Positions 4,485 to 5,402 of a stretch of DNA of 5,402 nucleotides are shown piece after piece. A model generated the notes under the pieces. The model was not told where the DNA came from, did no database searches, and saw nothing but the letters and a program-made list of their open reading frames with translations. The DNA is from Bdellovibrio sp. Its GTDB lineage: Bacteria > Bdellovibrionota > Bdellovibrionia > Bdellovibrionales > UBA1609. Made by a program: the position numbers and the translations under genes. Positions within the stretch are counted from its first letter, which is position 1, and every line of letters starts with the position of its first letter. The stretch spans positions 1 to 5,402 of the forward strand of contig RFKI01000267.1 of NCBI GenBank assembly GCA_003694355.1. Reading direction: 5' to 3'.

Positions 4485-5402
4485 ATGCCTTTTTGACCTC
4501 TCCATTCACAAAAACATACTCTTTAGGTAACTGATGAGAATTGTACGACATACTCATCACAGCCCCATACGCTCCCACATCCGCAATAGCCAAATAATCT
4601 CCCTGTTTCAATAAAGGCAAAACTCTTTCTTTCCCCAAAACATCGGCAGACTCACAAATAGGCCCCACCACATCATAGACATCTCTTTCATCTTTAGTTC
4701 CCAAGTCTCTTAAAGGAAAAATGCGATGGAAGGCACTGTAAAGAGCTGGGCGAATGAGGTGATGCATTCCCGTATCTACAATGGCAAAGTTCTTATAGGG
4801 GGTCGACTTAATGTATTGCACTTGTGTTACCAGCAACCCAAAAGGCCCCACAAGGATGCGGCCTGGCTCACAAATCACTTCCACATCATCTTTTCCCGAA
4901 AAAAACTGGTTTAAAAAATCTCCGTAATGTCGAATTCTTTGCTCTTCACTTTGAAGATCACCCTTTTCGTAATCAATACCAAGCCCCCCTCCCACATCAA
5001 AAACCCTGAGAGAGGGATACTTCTCCTTTAACTGCAAAAACAAAGGCCATGTTTTTCGAATGGATTCTTTAAACGGATCCATTTCCTGAATCTGAGATCC
5101 AATATGCAAAGTTAATCCCTTTAGTTGCAAAGCTTGGGGGTGGCTGTCTAAAATCTTTTCCAATTGAGGCAAAAAACTCACATCCATTCCAAATTTATTT
5201 TCTCGAAACCCTGTTCGAATATAAGGATGTGTTTGGGGGTTCACATCAGGGTTCATGCGAAAAGCCACAGGAGCAACCACTCCTAAACTCTTAGCAATCT
5301 TTGCAACCCTTAATAACTCTTGAGGGCTCTCTACATTAAATTGGCCAATTTGAAACTCTAAAGCCCCTCGAATCTCTTCTTCCGTTTTACCCACCCCAGA
5401 GA
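4483..5402 (-). CDS. lysA: Diaminopimelate decarboxylase, C-terminal about 305 residues (5' end outside the window)
   Basis: LysA is a PLP-dependent, fold-type III cytosolic enzyme that decarboxylates meso-2,6-diaminopimelate to L-lysine, the last step of the DAP pathway. The visible part begins in the conserved SGVGKTEEEI and runs to the normal C-terminus. It shows FNVES, HIGSQI (PLP-barrel histidine), GGGLGIDY (glycine-rich phosphate site), EPGR (Glu/Arg at the active site), CESAD (catalytic cysteine supplied by the partner subunit) and GAYGAVMSMSYN (tyrosine at the active site). CESAD and EPGR favour LysA over ornithine/arginine or carboxynorspermidine decarboxylases. The PLP lysine and roughly 100 N-terminal residues lie beyond 5402. 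The GTG at 5394 is the internal valine of SGVGKT, not a start. It converges with the plus-strand transcript whose terminator touches its stop codon; no clear terminator of its own is visible downstream. Confidence 0.96.
   Translation of the reverse strand, partial: SGVGKTEEEIRGALEFQIGQFNVESPQELLRVAKIAKSLGVVAPVAFRMNPDVNPQTHPYIRTGFRENKFGMDVSFLPQLEKILDSHPQALQLKGLTLHIGSQIQEMDPFKESIRKTWPLFLQLKEKYPSLRVFDVGGGLGIDYEKGDLQSEEQRIRHYGDFLNQFFSGKDDVEVICEPGRILVGPFGLLVTQVQYIKSTPYKNFAIVDTGMHHLIRPALYSAFHRIFPLRDLGTKDERDVYDVVGPICESADVLGKERVLPLLKQGDYLAIADVGAYGAVMSMSYNSHQLPKEYVFVNGEVKKA

Noticed and set aside
4726..5009. Two overlapping plus-strand open frames inside lysA
   Set aside because: They are antisense to the conserved HIGSQI, GGGLGIDY and EPGR region of lysA and have no family character.
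5392..5394. GTG as start codon of lysA
   Set aside because: It encodes the valine of the conserved SGVGKT; the frame is open upstream to the window edge, so the gene is cut by the window, not short.

Overview
The window looks like ordinary chromosome from a diderm (Gram-negative) bacterium of moderately low GC. It encodes an outer-membrane efflux channel with a Sec signal peptide, an RND inner-membrane pump and diaminopimelate decarboxylase, an enzyme of the lysine/DAP pathway. Nothing visible allows a firm genus. I saw no insertion sequence, phage gene, CRISPR array or plasmid function.

Layout. Bases 1-2716 carry a minus-strand efflux operon: a TolC-like outer membrane factor (2716 to 1154), then 24 bp later an RND pump (1129 to beyond base 1). 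The pump starts at TTG and only its first 376 residues are in the window. No membrane fusion protein gene lies between the two, so it must be further downstream or elsewhere. The operon's upstream region (2717-2866) holds an AT-rich promoter-like stretch, a perfect DnaA box and a short imperfect triple repeat. Next comes a minus-strand tRNA-Leu(UAA) gene with encoded CCA, its own promoter and a strong hairpin terminator (2867-2988). Divergent from the tRNA, on the plus strand, is a 351-residue CBS-less enzyme of the IMP dehydrogenase/GMP reductase family (3158-4213) with a clear promoter and Shine-Dalgarno site. The right end is the C-terminal three quarters of lysA on the minus strand (5402 to 4483).

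The part ordinary annotation does not explain is the 269-bp gap between the purine gene and lysA. Its right half has the layout of an independent plus-strand small RNA of about 135 nt (4350-4484): a promoter-like pair at the right distance, three hairpins, and an intrinsic terminator whose U-run overlaps the lysA stop codon. The first hairpin exposes UCCUCC, the anti-Shine-Dalgarno core. The third hairpin and the terminator hairpin expose AGGA, which is complementary to part of the first loop. This is the best candidate for something undescribed here. It rests on single-sequence inspection only.

Functionally the window joins unrelated units: export (OMF plus RND), translation (tRNA-Leu), purine nucleotide interconversion, lysine synthesis and a putative riboregulator. 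Only the two efflux genes clearly form an operon.
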